This document shows positions 8,935 through 17,697 of a stretch of DNA of 64,000 nucleotides, in pieces. The stretch covers positions 124,001-188,000 of the forward strand of contig JAEZZA010000034.1 in assembly GCA_023442525.1 (NCBI GenBank), written 5' to 3'. Both the position numbers and the translations under genes were made by a program. The notes beneath the pieces are model-generated. The model did no database searches. It had not been told where the DNA came from and saw only the letters and a list, made by a program, of their open reading frames with translations. Source of the stretch: Bacteroidota bacterium (GTDB lineage: Bacteria; Bacteroidota; Bacteroidia; Bacteroidales; UBA10428). Numbering within the stretch: position 1 is the first letter of the stretch; every line of letters begins with the position of its first letter.

Positions 8935-11637
8935 TTAAGAAACCTTTGGATTAGTGAATCTTCGCATATATATTTTCACCAGTTCCATAGCTAACAGTGG
9001 GAACGACGAAATAATTACCACCATAATCCAGTCGAACCAACCGAGAGCCTGGGTTTTGAAAATCGTCTGCAAAAAGGGTATATAAACCACAGCCATTTGT
9101 AAAGCGAATGAGAAAAGCGTGGCGTAAACCAGTTTTGCATTGCTCAGGAATCCTAATTTGAAAATGGATTCGTAATTGCTGCGACAATTAAACGAATGGA
9201 AGAGCTGGCTACAGGCAAGAACAATAAAACTGGCGGTACGTGCTCTTTCGATCCCTTCTTTTTCAACATAATATACAAGGAAGAATGCCAATAAACTACA
9301 GAAAGCAATAAATAATCCCTGAACGATTATCAGTATTCCCATTTTGCGGGTCAACACCGATTCATTAACCGGACGGGGCTTTCGTTTCATTATGTTCTTG
9401 TCAATAGGATCCACTCCCAGAGCTAATGCAGGAAGTCCGTCGGTGATCAGGTTGATCCATAATATATGTATGGGTAACAACGGTACAGGCATACGGACAA
9501 GTGATGCGATAAACATCACAAATATTTCTCCGACATTGCAGGAGAGGAGATAGTGGATAAACTTCCGGATATTATCGTATATGCCTCGTCCTTCTTCTAC
9601 AGCATTAACTATTGAGGCGAAATTGTCATCAGTGATCACCATCTCCGACACTTCTTTGGTAACGTCGGTACCGGTTATTCCCATTGCCACACCAATATCG
9701 GCTTCCTTAACCGCTGGAGCATCATTCACACCATCGCCAGTCATAGCTACAACCTTTCCTTTTTCACGCCAGGCTTTTACAATCCGCAGCTTGTGTTCAG
9801 GTGAAACACGCGCGTATACTACGGTCTTTTCAACCACGCCTTCAAATTCATCCTGTGACATTCGATCGAGTTCTTCTCCGGTGAAAGCCAGTGAACTTTC
9901 CGAATAAAAACCAAGATCGCGAGCAATAGCTACTGCGGTGTTCTTATGGTCACCGGTAATCATTACAGATCGGATCCCGGCTGAACGGCATTCTTTCATT
10001 GCTACTTTTACTTCCGGTCGTGGCGGATCTATCATCGCCACAAGGCCAAGAAATGTTAACTCACGTTCAACAACCGAGGCTTCAATGTTTGCAGGTACGT
10101 CATCAAACTCACGGTATGCAACAGCAAGAATACGCATAGCCCTGTCAGCCAGTGAGCCATTTGCTTTGGATATGTTCTCTCTGTGATTCCCGTTGAGTGG
10201 CACTACCTTCCCGTCTTCTTCAATATGGCTGCAATTCGATAGAAGTACATCCGGTGCTCCTTTTACATAGGCAATGTATTTATTGCCACTCTTACGGATT
10301 ATCGTCATTTGTTTGCGATCCGAATCGAATGGGATCTCTTCGTAAAATGGCTGCTCCGATTCCAGGCTCTTCTTATCAATGCCCGCTTTCCCTGCCATTG
10401 TGAGCAGAGCGCCTTCCGTGGGATCACCGATTATTTTATATACCGAACCTTCTTTAATCAATTGCGCACCATTACATAATACCGTACCGGTGATCAGTTT
10501 TTTTAATCCCGGGACGGAGGCAGGATCTACATTTTGTTTTTCATGAGTGAAATCACCTGCAGGTTCATATCCAATACCTGAAATCTCATAATATTTACTA
10601 TCATGAAAGAGCACCTGTACGGTCATTTCATTCTTGGTAAGTGTTCCTGTCTTATCAGAACATATCACGGAAGTACTTCCGAGTGTTTCTACTGACGGCA
10701 ACTTGCGGATAATGCAGTTACGTTTCACCATCCGTTGAACTCCCAGGGCAAGTGCAATGGTAACCACTGCAGGAAGTCCTTCGGGTATAGCTGCTACAGC
10801 CAGGCTTACCGATGTAAGAAAGAGTTGAACCAATTCTTCTCCTCTCAGATAACCTAACAGGAATATAATTCCAACAAGTGCAAAAACAATTACGATGATT
10901 ATCTTACCGAATTCCTTGAGCTTTTGCTGCAATGGTGTGGTCGTGTTCACAATTTCCTGTATCATTCCGGCTATTTTGCCGAGTTCGGTCGACATGCCGG
11001 TACTTGTTACCAATGCACGTGCTTTTCCCGAAACAACCGATGTACCCATGAATAACATATTCGACCGGTCGCCCAGCCCGACATCTTCGTTCTCAAGTTT
11101 TTCTGAAGATTTGGTAACAGGGGTGGATTCGCCAGTTAAACTGGCCTCATGTGTTGAAGTATTACCGGTAGCATACACAATCCTGCTGTCGGCCGGAACA
11201 TAATCACCGGCTTCTATTTCAACCAGATCGCCCGGCACAATCTCCGATGAGGGTATCGACATATGCCTTCCGTTGCGAATAACCTTTGAAGTGGGGGAGG
11301 ACAACTTACGTAATGCTGCCAGTGATTTTTCGGCCCTGAATTCCTGTATAAATCCAAGAACTGCGTTTAAAATAACAATACAGATAATGGCAATGGCATC
11401 GACCCACTCTTTTAGAAATCCTGACACCAATGCGGCACCGATTAATACCCATATCATAAAATCCTTGAACTGATCAAGGAATATTGACAGTGCTGAACGA
11501 CCTTTTTTCTCGGTTAACTGGTTAGGTCCAAATTTTTCCCGGCGTAGTTTTACTTCTTCTTCGGAAAGCCCTTTATTTATATCAGTACCCAGTTCATCGG
11601 CCACGACTTTATCTTCGGCAAACCACCATCTGTCCAT
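8935..11637 (-). CDS. Calcium-type P-type ATPase (P2A-like)
   Basis: This 900-aa cation pump has all P-type landmarks in order: a cation ATPase N-domain (about 1-75), the TGES dephosphorylation loop at 168-171, PEGLP in the M4 ion site at 285-289, the phosphorylated Asp in CSDKTGTLTKNE at 327-337, the TGDGVNDAPA hinge, and a C-terminal bundle of transmembrane helices with ILWINLITDGLPALALG. PEGLP together with the N..D of the M6 segment (NLITDG) is typical of Ca2+-transporting SERCA/PMR1-like enzymes rather than heavy-metal pumps, which carry CPC. It probably exports Ca2+ (or Mn2+) from the cytoplasm. It appears monocistronic; no sensor or regulator gene is adjacent. Confidence 0.9.
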   Translation of the reverse strand: MDRWWFAEDKVVADELGTDINKGLSEEEVKLRREKFGPNQLTEKKGRSALSIFLDQFKDFMIWVLIGAALVSGFLKEWVDAIAIICIVILNAVLGFIQEFRAEKSLAALRKLSSPTSKVIRNGRHMSIPSSEIVPGDLVEIEAGDYVPADSRIVYATGNTSTHEASLTGESTPVTKSSEKLENEDVGLGDRSNMLFMGTSVVSGKARALVTSTGMSTELGKIAGMIQEIVNTTTPLQQKLKEFGKIIIVIVFALVGIIFLLGYLRGEELVQLFLTSVSLAVAAIPEGLPAVVTIALALGVQRMVKRNCIIRKLPSVETLGSTSVICSDKTGTLTKNEMTVQVLFHDSKYYEISGIGYEPAGDFTHEKQNVDPASVPGLKKLITGTVLCNGAQLIKEGSVYKIIGDPTEGALLTMAGKAGIDKKSLESEQPFYEEIPFDSDRKQMTIIRKSGNKYIAYVKGAPDVLLSNCSHIEEDGKVVPLNGNHRENISKANGSLADRAMRILAVAYREFDDVPANIEASVVERELTFLGLVAMIDPPRPEVKVAMKECRSAGIRSVMITGDHKNTAVAIARDLGFYSESSLAFTGEELDRMSQDEFEGVVEKTVVYARVSPEHKLRIVKAWREKGKVVAMTGDGVNDAPAVKEADIGVAMGITGTDVTKEVSEMVITDDNFASIVNAVEEGRGIYDNIRKFIHYLLSCNVGEIFVMFIASLVRMPVPLLPIHILWINLITDGLPALALGVDPIDKNIMKRKPRPVNESVLTRKMGILIIVQGLFIAFCSLLAFFLVYYVEKEGIERARTASFIVLACSQLFHSFNCRSNYESIFKLGFLSNAKLVYATLFSFALQMAVVYIPFLQTIFKTQALGWFDWIMVVIISSFPLLAMELVKIYMRRFTNPKVS

Positions 11638-11700
11638 TAGAGTTGATTTTTATGCGCACGAAGATAAAGAATTCACGGTGATTTCCGTTGGACATCAGTG

Positions 11701-12120
11701 TCAGACTTTGCTTTTTATTTCAGCAATCAGGAGGGCATTATCCACATCGGATATTGAGCAAACCTTGAATGTAATTGCCCGGATCTTTCCAAATCTTTTA
11801 CCTGTGAAATATTGTTCTTTTAGTTCTGCAGGAATATCGCTGTCGCCGACCAGTTTCTCCGCTTTATCACCAAAATAGAAAGTGATATTGAAAGAATCGC
11901 TGAATACTGCGGTCCAAAATAACGTCTTTTTTTTGTGAACCATTTTAAAAAGCCAGCTTCCTCCATCTTTATAATATCTCCACTCTCCGGCTGATCCGGA
12001 AAACTTTTCGCTGATTCTTTTCAGGAGATCATTCCAGTGCTCATTGTATTTTCCAATATGCGAACTTATTATTTCATCTGACGGAAATTTCGAGGGATCG
12101 GTAAAAGCAAGTGGTTCCAT
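11701..12120 (-). CDS. DUF3788 family protein
   Basis: This 139-aa soluble protein has the pattern I associate with DUF3788: an aromatic-rich middle (GEWRYYKDGGSWLFKMVHKKKTLFWTAV) followed by a beta strand with FYFGDKAEKL and a C-terminal KVCSISDVDNALLIAEIK segment. The fold is predicted to bind a small molecule or act as an enzyme accessory, but no function is established to my knowledge. There is no signal peptide or catalytic motif. It lies 63 bp upstream of the P-type ATPase gene on the same strand, so co-transcription is possible. Confidence 0.7.
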   Translation of the reverse strand: MEPLAFTDPSKFPSDEIISSHIGKYNEHWNDLLKRISEKFSGSAGEWRYYKDGGSWLFKMVHKKKTLFWTAVFSDSFNITFYFGDKAEKLVGDSDIPAELKEQYFTGKRFGKIRAITFKVCSISDVDNALLIAEIKSKV

Positions 12121-12203
12121 TTTTATTGTTTTAGGTGTATGATTTCAAAACTTAGGTTGTACAATCTGGATCATTCCGGATCGGGTTAAAACATTGGAAC
12201 TCG

Positions 12204-12599
12204 TCAACCCCTTCTCCTTTTTTCTAATTGTTCATTCAACCACTTCAATGCTTCTTCTTCGCTTGTGAACAATTTGGTTGGAAATTTCGGCTTGCTGAAT
12301 TTTAGAAAGATGTTAGCAAAATAGCTTGATATTTTAGAATCGATAAGAATTGCAGCGGCTGCAACGTGCGGCCTGTATTGGTCTGCAGCATATGCCCGGG
12401 TTTTAGAATCGATGAAAAGCATATCTCTGATGTCAATCAGATTTGCACATAATCTTTCCTGACACCAGGAATCACCTATGTTGGTCATCTTTTCCAGAGT
12501 GTCCATATCAAGTGTGCAATTGTTGATTGCAACATAACGATAGATCATGTCATCGCCTTCTGTGATGCGGATTTTGTCGTTTACGGTAGTGGTGCGCAT
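12204..12599 (-). CDS. STAS/SpoIIAA-like small protein
   Basis: The 131-aa protein has the layout of the STAS/SpoIIAA-like (DUF7793-type) family common in Bacteroidota. It has an N-terminal beta strand, a central segment ending in LFIDSKTRAYA, and the C-terminal signature KFPTKLFTSEEEALKWLNEQ, in which the last helix (EEALKWL) caps the fold. Members are often called hypothetical; a role in protein-protein regulation is plausible. It is divergent from the histone-like gene at 12739 and 83 bp upstream of the DUF3788 gene on the same strand. The family call rests on the C-terminal pattern only. Confidence 0.55.
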   Translation of the reverse strand: MRTTTVNDKIRITEGDDMIYRYVAINNCTLDMDTLEKMTNIGDSWCQERLCANLIDIRDMLFIDSKTRAYAADQYRPHVAAAAILIDSKISSYFANIFLKFSKPKFPTKLFTSEEEALKWLNEQLEKRRRG

Positions 12600-12738
12600 A
12601 AATTAATTTTGGAATTGTTCGAAAGTTATAAAAAATTTCAATCAACAATAGAAATCAATTTTTTATCTTTAACTGTAACCAAATAAGCATTAAGCTTGTA
12701 TAACAAATCAACTGTGCTCTAAATCTAATTTTAAAACC

Positions 12739-13350
12739 ATGGCTAATAACTCTAAAAATGGCGGATTTCTTGATAAAGCAAAGGACCTCCTAAATAAAGC
12801 AGATGATCTGCTCGATGATTCTGTAAAAAAAGTAAAAAGAACTGAAGCTTTTAAAAAGGCTAAAAAGGCCTTGAATAAAGCTGAGGATTTTGTTGAGGAT
12901 AAAATTGAAGAACTATCACGTAAAAAGAAAATGGAAAAAAAGAAAACAACCACAACGAAGAAAGCAGTTGCTAAAGTAAAGAAAGCAGGTGCTAAAACAA
13001 AAAAGGCCGCAGCACCAAAGAAAGCTGCAAGTAAAACAACCGCAAAAAAAGCTGCTCCTAAAAAAGCTGCTGTAAAGAAAGCCGCTCCAAAAAAGGCATC
13101 CGCTAAGAAAGTTACTGCAAAAAAAGCTGCTCCAAAGGCTGCTGCAAAGAAGGCTGCTCCCAAGAAAGCTGCTGCAAAGAAGGCTGCTCCCAAGGCTGCT
13201 GCAAAGAAAGTTGCTCCTAAGAAAGCTGCTCCTAAGGCTGCCGCAAAAAAGGCTGCTCCTAAGGCTGTCGCAAAAAAGGCTGCTCCTAAGAAGGCTGCTC
13301 CCAAAAAGGCCGCAGTTAAAAAACCCGCAGCTCCAGCCCCAAAAGCCTGA
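12739..13350 (+). CDS. Lys/Ala/Pro-rich histone H1-like protein
   Basis: This 203-aa protein is strongly basic. The first 70 residues form an amphipathic, charged helical region (LDKAKDLLNKADDLLDDS, then KKALNKAEDFVEDKIEEL). From about residue 72 to the end it is low-complexity tandem repeat built from KKAAPKKAA and AKKAAPKAA units, like the tail of eukaryotic histone H1 and bacterial H1-like proteins (Hc1, AlgP/AlgR3). Such tails bind DNA without sequence specificity, so nucleoid compaction or DNA protection is the likely role (inference). The N-terminal acidic/helical head is unlike AlgP. The DNA of the tail is made of near-identical 12- to 30-base units and should be prone to length changes. 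A strong terminator follows at once. A weak -7-like TATCTTTA lies at 12664-12671. Confidence 0.8.
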   Translation: MANNSKNGGFLDKAKDLLNKADDLLDDSVKKVKRTEAFKKAKKALNKAEDFVEDKIEELSRKKKMEKKKTTTTKKAVAKVKKAGAKTKKAAAPKKAASKTTAKKAAPKKAAVKKAAPKKASAKKVTAKKAAPKAAAKKAAPKKAAAKKAAPKAAAKKVAPKKAAPKAAAKKAAPKAVAKKAAPKKAAPKKAAVKKPAAPAPKA

Positions 13351-13357
13351 TGAAATT

Positions 13358-13391
13358 AAAACCTGGCAGATGATCCTGCCAGGTTTTTTTT
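13358..13391. terminator. Bidirectional rho-independent terminator
   Basis: AAAACCTGGCAG (13358-13369), loop ATGATC, and CTGCCAGGTTTT (13376-13387) form a perfect 12-bp stem, followed by a run of Ts. It serves the histone-like gene on plus and, by its A/T symmetry, peptidase E on minus. Confidence 0.93.
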
Positions 13392-13403
13392 CGGTTTAAA
13401 TAA

Positions 13404-14108
13404 TCAACCTAAGAGAAAATCAAAATCATCTCCGGGATTTTTCTCCAATGCCGACATCCCTTTTTTGAATACCCGGGCAGGTCTGGGTCCTGTCAGTTCA
13501 ATCTTACCATTTTCAATCAGCAGCATCGTACCTTCGCGTAAGCCTACAACATAGATATCGGGATTTAATTCCAGGAATTCCAAAATTCGTTGTTCACGTG
13601 TTTCACCTGCATGCCCTTCGGGATGCGCATCCAGGTAATGTGGATTGATCTGAAATGGTAACAGATTTAATGCTCCAAATCCCGGAGGTTCCACAACAGG
13701 CATATCGTTTGTTGTGCGAATGGTTGGACAGGCAACATTGGCACCGGCACTCCAGCCCACATAAGGAATTCCTTTCTTTACCCGTTCACTGATTACTTCT
13801 AACAAATTATTCTGATACATCATTTTTAACAGCTGAAATGTATTGCCTCCACCAATTACTATAGCCTCAGCATTTTTCACAGCATCCTGTTGTGATAAAA
13901 AACGATGTATGGAATTCACTTCGATGTTAAATTCACTGAATCGCTGTTGTACTTTCTGCTCATATTCTTCGTATGTGAAAGTAACAGCGGCAAAAGGCAG
14001 GAACAAAACCTTGTGAATACCTTGCAGAAAATCTGCTATCTGCTGCTTTGGATGTTGCAGGTATTGTTCACCTGCATTGGTAGAATTGCTTATCAGGAGT
14101 AACCTCAT
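13404..14108 (-). CDS. pepE: Dipeptidase E (peptidase E, S51 family)
   Basis: Peptidase E is a cytoplasmic serine peptidase of the class I glutamine amidotransferase-like fold that cleaves N-terminal aspartyl dipeptides. The 234-aa length is normal. The nucleophile elbow GWSAGANVA places Ser at 120, and Asp135 (TTND) and His157 (INPHYLD) fall at the same numbers as the catalytic residues I recall for the Salmonella enzyme. EAIVIGGGNTFQLL is the other family signature. It is the last gene of a likely operon with dodecin (17-bp gap) and the small lipoprotein, and ends at a strong terminator. Confidence 0.93.
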   Translation of the reverse strand: MRLLLISNSTNAGEQYLQHPKQQIADFLQGIHKVLFLPFAAVTFTYEEYEQKVQQRFSEFNIEVNSIHRFLSQQDAVKNAEAIVIGGGNTFQLLKMMYQNNLLEVISERVKKGIPYVGWSAGANVACPTIRTTNDMPVVEPPGFGALNLLPFQINPHYLDAHPEGHAGETREQRILEFLELNPDIYVVGLREGTMLLIENGKIELTGPRPARVFKKGMSALEKNPGDDFDFLLG

Positions 14109-14125
14109 ACAAGTTTAATGATTTT

Positions 14126-14329
14126 CTAATTCAAAACTTCAAATGATACTTTTGCATTCACCCGGTATTCGGTGATCTTTTCTCCCTTGACTACCGCGCT
14201 CATATCCTGGACATAAACGGACCGGATACCATTGATGGTTTTTGCGGCCATCTTTACCGCATTCTGGGCAGCATCTTCCCAGCTCTTCTCGGAGGATGCA
14301 AGTAGTTCAATAACTTTTAATACTGACAT
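14126..14329 (-). CDS. Dodecin family flavin-binding protein
   Basis: This 67-aa protein fits dodecin in length and pattern: the N-terminal strand SVLKVIELLASSEKSWEDAA, a helix with AAKTINGIRSVYVQDMSA, and the last strand ITEYRVNAKVSFEVLN. Dodecins form hollow dodecamers that store riboflavin or FMN and limit flavin photochemistry. The Trp in KSWEDA is the residue that stacks on flavin in bacterial dodecins. It lies between the lipoprotein gene (37 bp) and pepE (17 bp) on the same strand. Confidence 0.92.
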   Translation of the reverse strand: MSVLKVIELLASSEKSWEDAAQNAVKMAAKTINGIRSVYVQDMSAVVKGEKITEYRVNAKVSFEVLN

Positions 14330-14366
14330 GGCATGATAATTTAGGTTATGGACAATTGTGAATTAA

Positions 14367-14687
14367 TTATTCTCTGTTTCTTCTTCTCCTTGATCCTTTA
14401 CCTCCAAGGAATCCCCAACCTCCGCTGCCAATGAGGAAACCCAATGCATACCATGCACCGGTATTGTTTTGGGCATACATGGTAACATTGTCGTTAAATA
14501 GCATGATCACAAAATCAATCGGCGCAATGATGCCATGCCATAACCCCCACCAAAAGCCAAATTTCTTTCCGGTAAGGCATGCATCCACGGGTTCGCTGTT
14601 TGTACATGATACAATCAATACCATGATCATAACCGTAAAAATTACTATCAGCAGGCGTTTGTTGTTTTCTCTTTTCATATTTTTCAA
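14367..14687 (-). CDS. Small lipoprotein/membrane protein of unknown function
   Basis: The 106-aa product has a signal sequence with a lipobox-like end (VMIMVLIVSC, Cys at about 28). A conserved-looking membrane segment follows (KFGFWWGLWHGIIAPIDFVI), then a Gly-rich segment (YALGFLIGSGGWGFLGG) and a basic tail (SRRRRNRE). I have seen the GLWHG..AP..FI pattern in small uncharacterised membrane proteins, but no function is known to me. It is the first gene of a possible lipoprotein-dodecin-pepE operon. Confidence 0.7.
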   Translation of the reverse strand: MKNMKRENNKRLLIVIFTVMIMVLIVSCTNSEPVDACLTGKKFGFWWGLWHGIIAPIDFVIMLFNDNVTMYAQNNTGAWYALGFLIGSGGWGFLGGKGSRRRRNRE

Positions 14688-14712
14688 TTTTTAGTTTTGC
14701 AATTTGACAGGG

Positions 14713-15708
14713 TTAAAAATCAAGCCGGAGATTATTCAACTCATTATTGATGAATTTCATCTCCGAAGGAGATATTTTTAATTCGGCTGCAGCGGCATTT
14801 TCAACAGCCTGTTTGCTGTTTCGTGCACCTGCAAGTGCAATGGTAATTCCGGGCTGATCGAGGGTCCAACGCAATACAAGTTGTCCTGTCGTGGCATTTT
14901 TACTCTCAGCAACAGGTTTTATTTTATCCAGAAAAAAGTTTATTCTTTTTATGTTTTCATCGGTGTAGTAAATGCTCCCCTGTCTCGTATCTCCTTCATT
15001 AAACGTTTGTCCTGTTTTGATCTTACCGATGAGAATGCCTCGTTGCATTGGACTATAGGCTATAATGGCAATCTTATTTTTAATGCACAAGGGAACAACA
15101 TCCTTCTCGATTTTACGGTTTACCATACTGTATGGAACCTGATTCGATGCAAGTGATATGACTTTTTCAGCCTCCTGCATTTGATCCGCCGAATAATTAC
15201 AAACCCCGGCAGCCTTTATCTTTCCCTGTCTGATCAACTGATCCAATGCTTCCATTGTGTCGGCAATCGGAGTGGTACTGTCGGGCCAGTGTATCTGGAA
15301 AAGATCAATATAATCGGTTCCAAGCCGTTTCAGTGAGTCTTCGCATTCTTTAATTACAGCATTGGGTGCAGCGTATTTGTACATTTGAATCGGACGACCC
15401 ATGTTATCCGTGCTGCTAAAATAATATTCACCTTCGGTGGTGTCCCACCGTAAACCAAATTTGGTGAGTATTTCAAGCTTACTTCGATCAAAACCTTTTA
15501 TAGCTTCACCGGTAATTTCCTCACTCAGTCCCTGACCATAAGCCGGAGCTGTATCAATTGAGGTAACACCGTTGTCGATTGAAGCCCGGATGGCATCAAT
15601 GGCGTCCCCGCGATCGGCGCCACCCCACATCCATCCGCCAATAGCCCATGCACCAAATGTGATAACTGACGCTTTAACATCTGTCTTGCCCAGATTTCTT
15701 TTTTCCAT
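14713..15708 (-). CDS. Aldo/keto reductase
   Basis: This 331-aa NADPH-dependent oxidoreductase has the family (beta/alpha)8 signatures: the N-terminal RNLGKTDVKASVITFGAWAIGG, SIDTAPAYGQGLSEEITGEA with catalytic Asp and Tyr, the catalytic-Lys strand LEILTKFGLRW, and IDLFQIHWPD with the catalytic His. IALAGARNSKQAVENAAAAELKIS is the C-terminal cofactor-binding block. The closest theme is the YajO/Tas-like subgroup; the physiological carbonyl substrate cannot be read from sequence. It has its own promoter, which overlaps the terminator of the upstream M56 operon. Confidence 0.9.
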   Translation of the reverse strand: MEKRNLGKTDVKASVITFGAWAIGGWMWGGADRGDAIDAIRASIDNGVTSIDTAPAYGQGLSEEITGEAIKGFDRSKLEILTKFGLRWDTTEGEYYFSSTDNMGRPIQMYKYAAPNAVIKECEDSLKRLGTDYIDLFQIHWPDSTTPIADTMEALDQLIRQGKIKAAGVCNYSADQMQEAEKVISLASNQVPYSMVNRKIEKDVVPLCIKNKIAIIAYSPMQRGILIGKIKTGQTFNEGDTRQGSIYYTDENIKRINFFLDKIKPVAESKNATTGQLVLRWTLDQPGITIALAGARNSKQAVENAAAAELKISPSEMKFINNELNNLRLDF

Positions 15709-15723
15709 AGTGTACTTTTATAC

Positions 15724-15754
15724 CAAATATATTCAAAAAAAAAGGCAACCGCAA
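15724..15754 (-). promoter_or_regulatory. Promoter of the aldo/keto reductase
   Basis: On the minus strand, TTG (15754-15752), a 20-bp spacer and TATATTTG (15731-15724) match the Bacteroidota -33/-7 consensus. Transcription would start about 10 nt before the ATG at 15708. The -33 TTG lies in the loop of the preceding terminator. Confidence 0.6.
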
Positions 15755-15766
15755 GGGCCGCCTTTT
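15735..15766 (-). terminator. Rho-independent terminator of the BlaI-M56 operon
   Basis: On the minus strand AAAAGGC (15766-15760), a 13-nt loop and GCCTTTT (15746-15740) form a stem followed by a long T run (to 15735). It sits 46 bp past the M56 stop codon. Confidence 0.65.
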
Positions 15767-15812
15767 AGCGAATCAGATAAAGAACATCTATAAAAAGGAA
15801 GGACGGAGTATG

Positions 15813-17303
15813 TTATTTCATAGATTTTTTTGTAGTGATAATAATAACACCTGAATGATTACCGTCGTACTTGGCTGCTTCGTCGCCCTTTATAACCGAT
15901 ATACTCTTTATATCATCGGGGTTTAAAATTTCTATCGCTTTTTTATCAGTCATTTTTTCACCATCCACTATATACAGGATGTCTGAATCGCGATCGACCT
16001 TATCTACAATGATCACTTTCTTATCTTCACTGATAATATCATCATCTCCGTGAGTGATAATTTTCACGTGTTTAACCGAATCATTTTTATAACGGCTGTC
16101 TTTTATTACTTTTTTGTGCCGCACAACCTCAACCGTATCGGTATGTGCGTTGACTATGACAGGATGACTTTTTCCATCAACAATATCTATAATCATAACC
16201 TCTTTTTTACCGTCGGTTTCGACAATGACATCATCGCCGGTAATGATCTCTTCATTGTGGATAACAATCGTGTCGTTGGGATTTGCTTTGGTAACCTTTT
16301 TAATAATGGTCTTTTTAACTATGGTATCGGGCGGCAAATCCGGAGAGGTCGGTATAAATGCATCGTTTACGATGTAACTGTTATCAGTTTCCAGGGCATT
16401 GGCTTCTTTACTTAATACACCGTTTAAAGCAGCTGTAAGAACAAAAAGTAAGAAAGCCACAGGCAGTATGGACAATAATCTGAAAGGTGATTTACCTTCT
16501 TTACTTGATTGTGTAATCATTGTGATTCTTTTTTTAATTAATGAATGATTAAAACTTGAAGAAAGAACCATGAGCCTTTCTTCAGCAACCTGATTAAGGA
16601 GTATCGTCTGGTATACGGTTGGACTGATACCCGATCTGAGAGCTCCCTCATCAGCCAGGTATTCATGAACCAGTTTCATGGAGTTTTTTATCATCCAGAT
16701 AAAAGGATTGAACCACATTACTGCAGATAGCAGTTCAATGCCTAATATATCGGCTGAGTGCAACTGGCTGACATGAATTTTTTCGTGTGCTATTATTTTT
16801 TCAAGGTCCTCTTCGCTGGTACTTCCGGGCTGAACAAAGATCCATCTGAAGAACGATAATGTATTCCGGAAACCATGATTATAGAGTAAAATGCAATCGG
16901 GTAAATGTACTTTATACGATATTCTGAAGCGGAAATAAAGGAACAGAACCGACAATACCAGCCGCAACAGGAGCAGGGTAGTAACGGTAAAATACACAAA
17001 TATTAAGATACCGGAGAAACCGATGCGTTCCCAAAATGACGCGACTGTCATGTCGGGTTGTACTTGTATTAGTTGCGGTGCCTCCGAAACTACAGTGATT
17101 ACACTCTTTTGTTCTGCCGGCCAGTTAAATCCTAAATCAATTTTATAGCCCGTTAGGGGAATTAACAGTGATAATACAAGTGAGGTAAGAAGATAAATAC
17201 GGGCATGTACGAACCGGATACCTTTTCTGAACAGTAATAGATATACAGCATAGAAAGTCGCGATACACAGCGATGCCATTCCGGAATAAAACAGGTAATT
17301 CAT
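15813..17303 (-). CDS. M56 (BlaR1-like) membrane metallopeptidase with C-terminal TonB-plug-like segment
   Basis: The 496-aa protein has BlaR1/MecR1 topology in its first 310 residues: transmembrane segments near 5-25, 35-52 and 97-122, a cytoplasmic zinc protease with HEKIH at 173-177 and a downstream LVHEYLADEGA ligand helix near 215, and a further membrane segment (LPVAFLLFVLTAALNG). The remaining 170 residues replace the penicillin-sensor domain with a charged, repetitive Asp/Lys/Val region. It ends in a TonB-plug-like motif (ILNPDDIKSISVIKGDEA, then GVIIITTKK). The known role of the family is to sense a ligand outside and cleave the BlaI repressor inside. The ligand here is unlikely to be a beta-lactam, since no beta-lactamase is nearby. 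It follows the repressor gene by one base. Confidence 0.88.
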   Translation of the reverse strand: MNYLFYSGMASLCIATFYAVYLLLFRKGIRFVHARIYLLTSLVLSLLIPLTGYKIDLGFNWPAEQKSVITVVSEAPQLIQVQPDMTVASFWERIGFSGILIFVYFTVTTLLLLRLVLSVLFLYFRFRISYKVHLPDCILLYNHGFRNTLSFFRWIFVQPGSTSEEDLEKIIAHEKIHVSQLHSADILGIELLSAVMWFNPFIWMIKNSMKLVHEYLADEGALRSGISPTVYQTILLNQVAEERLMVLSSSFNHSLIKKRITMITQSSKEGKSPFRLLSILPVAFLLFVLTAALNGVLSKEANALETDNSYIVNDAFIPTSPDLPPDTIVKKTIIKKVTKANPNDTIVIHNEEIITGDDVIVETDGKKEVMIIDIVDGKSHPVIVNAHTDTVEVVRHKKVIKDSRYKNDSVKHVKIITHGDDDIISEDKKVIIVDKVDRDSDILYIVDGEKMTDKKAIEILNPDDIKSISVIKGDEAAKYDGNHSGVIIITTKKSMK

Positions 17304-17304
17304 T

Positions 17305-17679
17305 TCAGTTCTTTTTTTGGCTGATTTCCTTCTCGACTATTTCCCTTAGTTCTTCGAGTTCGGCAAGACTGATCTCCCGGCTTTTTACAAAAGCCGATAC
17401 CATTTGATTAACCGAACCGTTAAATAAACCTTTAAAAGTGTCCTTTAAAATATGCTGCGCGTATTCTTTTTGTGAAACCACAGGATAATAAACATTGGTT
17501 TTGCCATAGGTCTTGTGAGCCACATAACCTTTTTTCTCCAGCACTTTAATCACAGTTGCCACCGTGTTATATGCAGGCTTCGGTTCATCAATGTTATCCA
17601 GTATATCACTGACTGCCCCTTCTTTGATTTTCCACAAAGTCTTCAGCAAATCTTCCTGTGCCTTGGTAATTTCTTTCAT
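17305..17679 (-). CDS. BlaI/MecI/CopY family transcriptional repressor
   Basis: This winged-helix repressor of about 124 aa starts MKEITKAQEDLLKTLWK. It has the recognition-helix region PAYNTVATVIKVLEKKGYVAHK and a C-terminal dimerisation helix. Two further in-frame starts lie at 17685 (ATG) and 17688 (TTG). BlaI proteins bind ACTACA..TGTAGT-like dyads as dimers and are inactivated by cleavage by their M56 partner, which follows one base downstream. A matching dyad is found in its own promoter (17721-17743). Confidence 0.93.
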   Translation of the reverse strand: MKEITKAQEDLLKTLWKIKEGAVSDILDNIDEPKPAYNTVATVIKVLEKKGYVAHKTYGKTNVYYPVVSQKEYAQHILKDTFKGLFNGSVNQMVSAFVKSREISLAELEELREIVEKEISQKKN

Positions 17680-17697
17680 GATCATCAATTAATGAAA

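Noticed and set aside
12708..13304. 198-aa Ala/Phe-rich open frame on the minus strand
   Set aside because: It is the antisense image of the Lys/Ala repeat gene (AAG/GCT codons read as CTT/AGC), with no start context of its own.
13000..13345. Dense short direct repeats, considered as a CRISPR-like array
   Set aside because: The units have no spacers of unique sequence, remain in frame and encode a KKAAPKKAA tail; this is a coding repeat.
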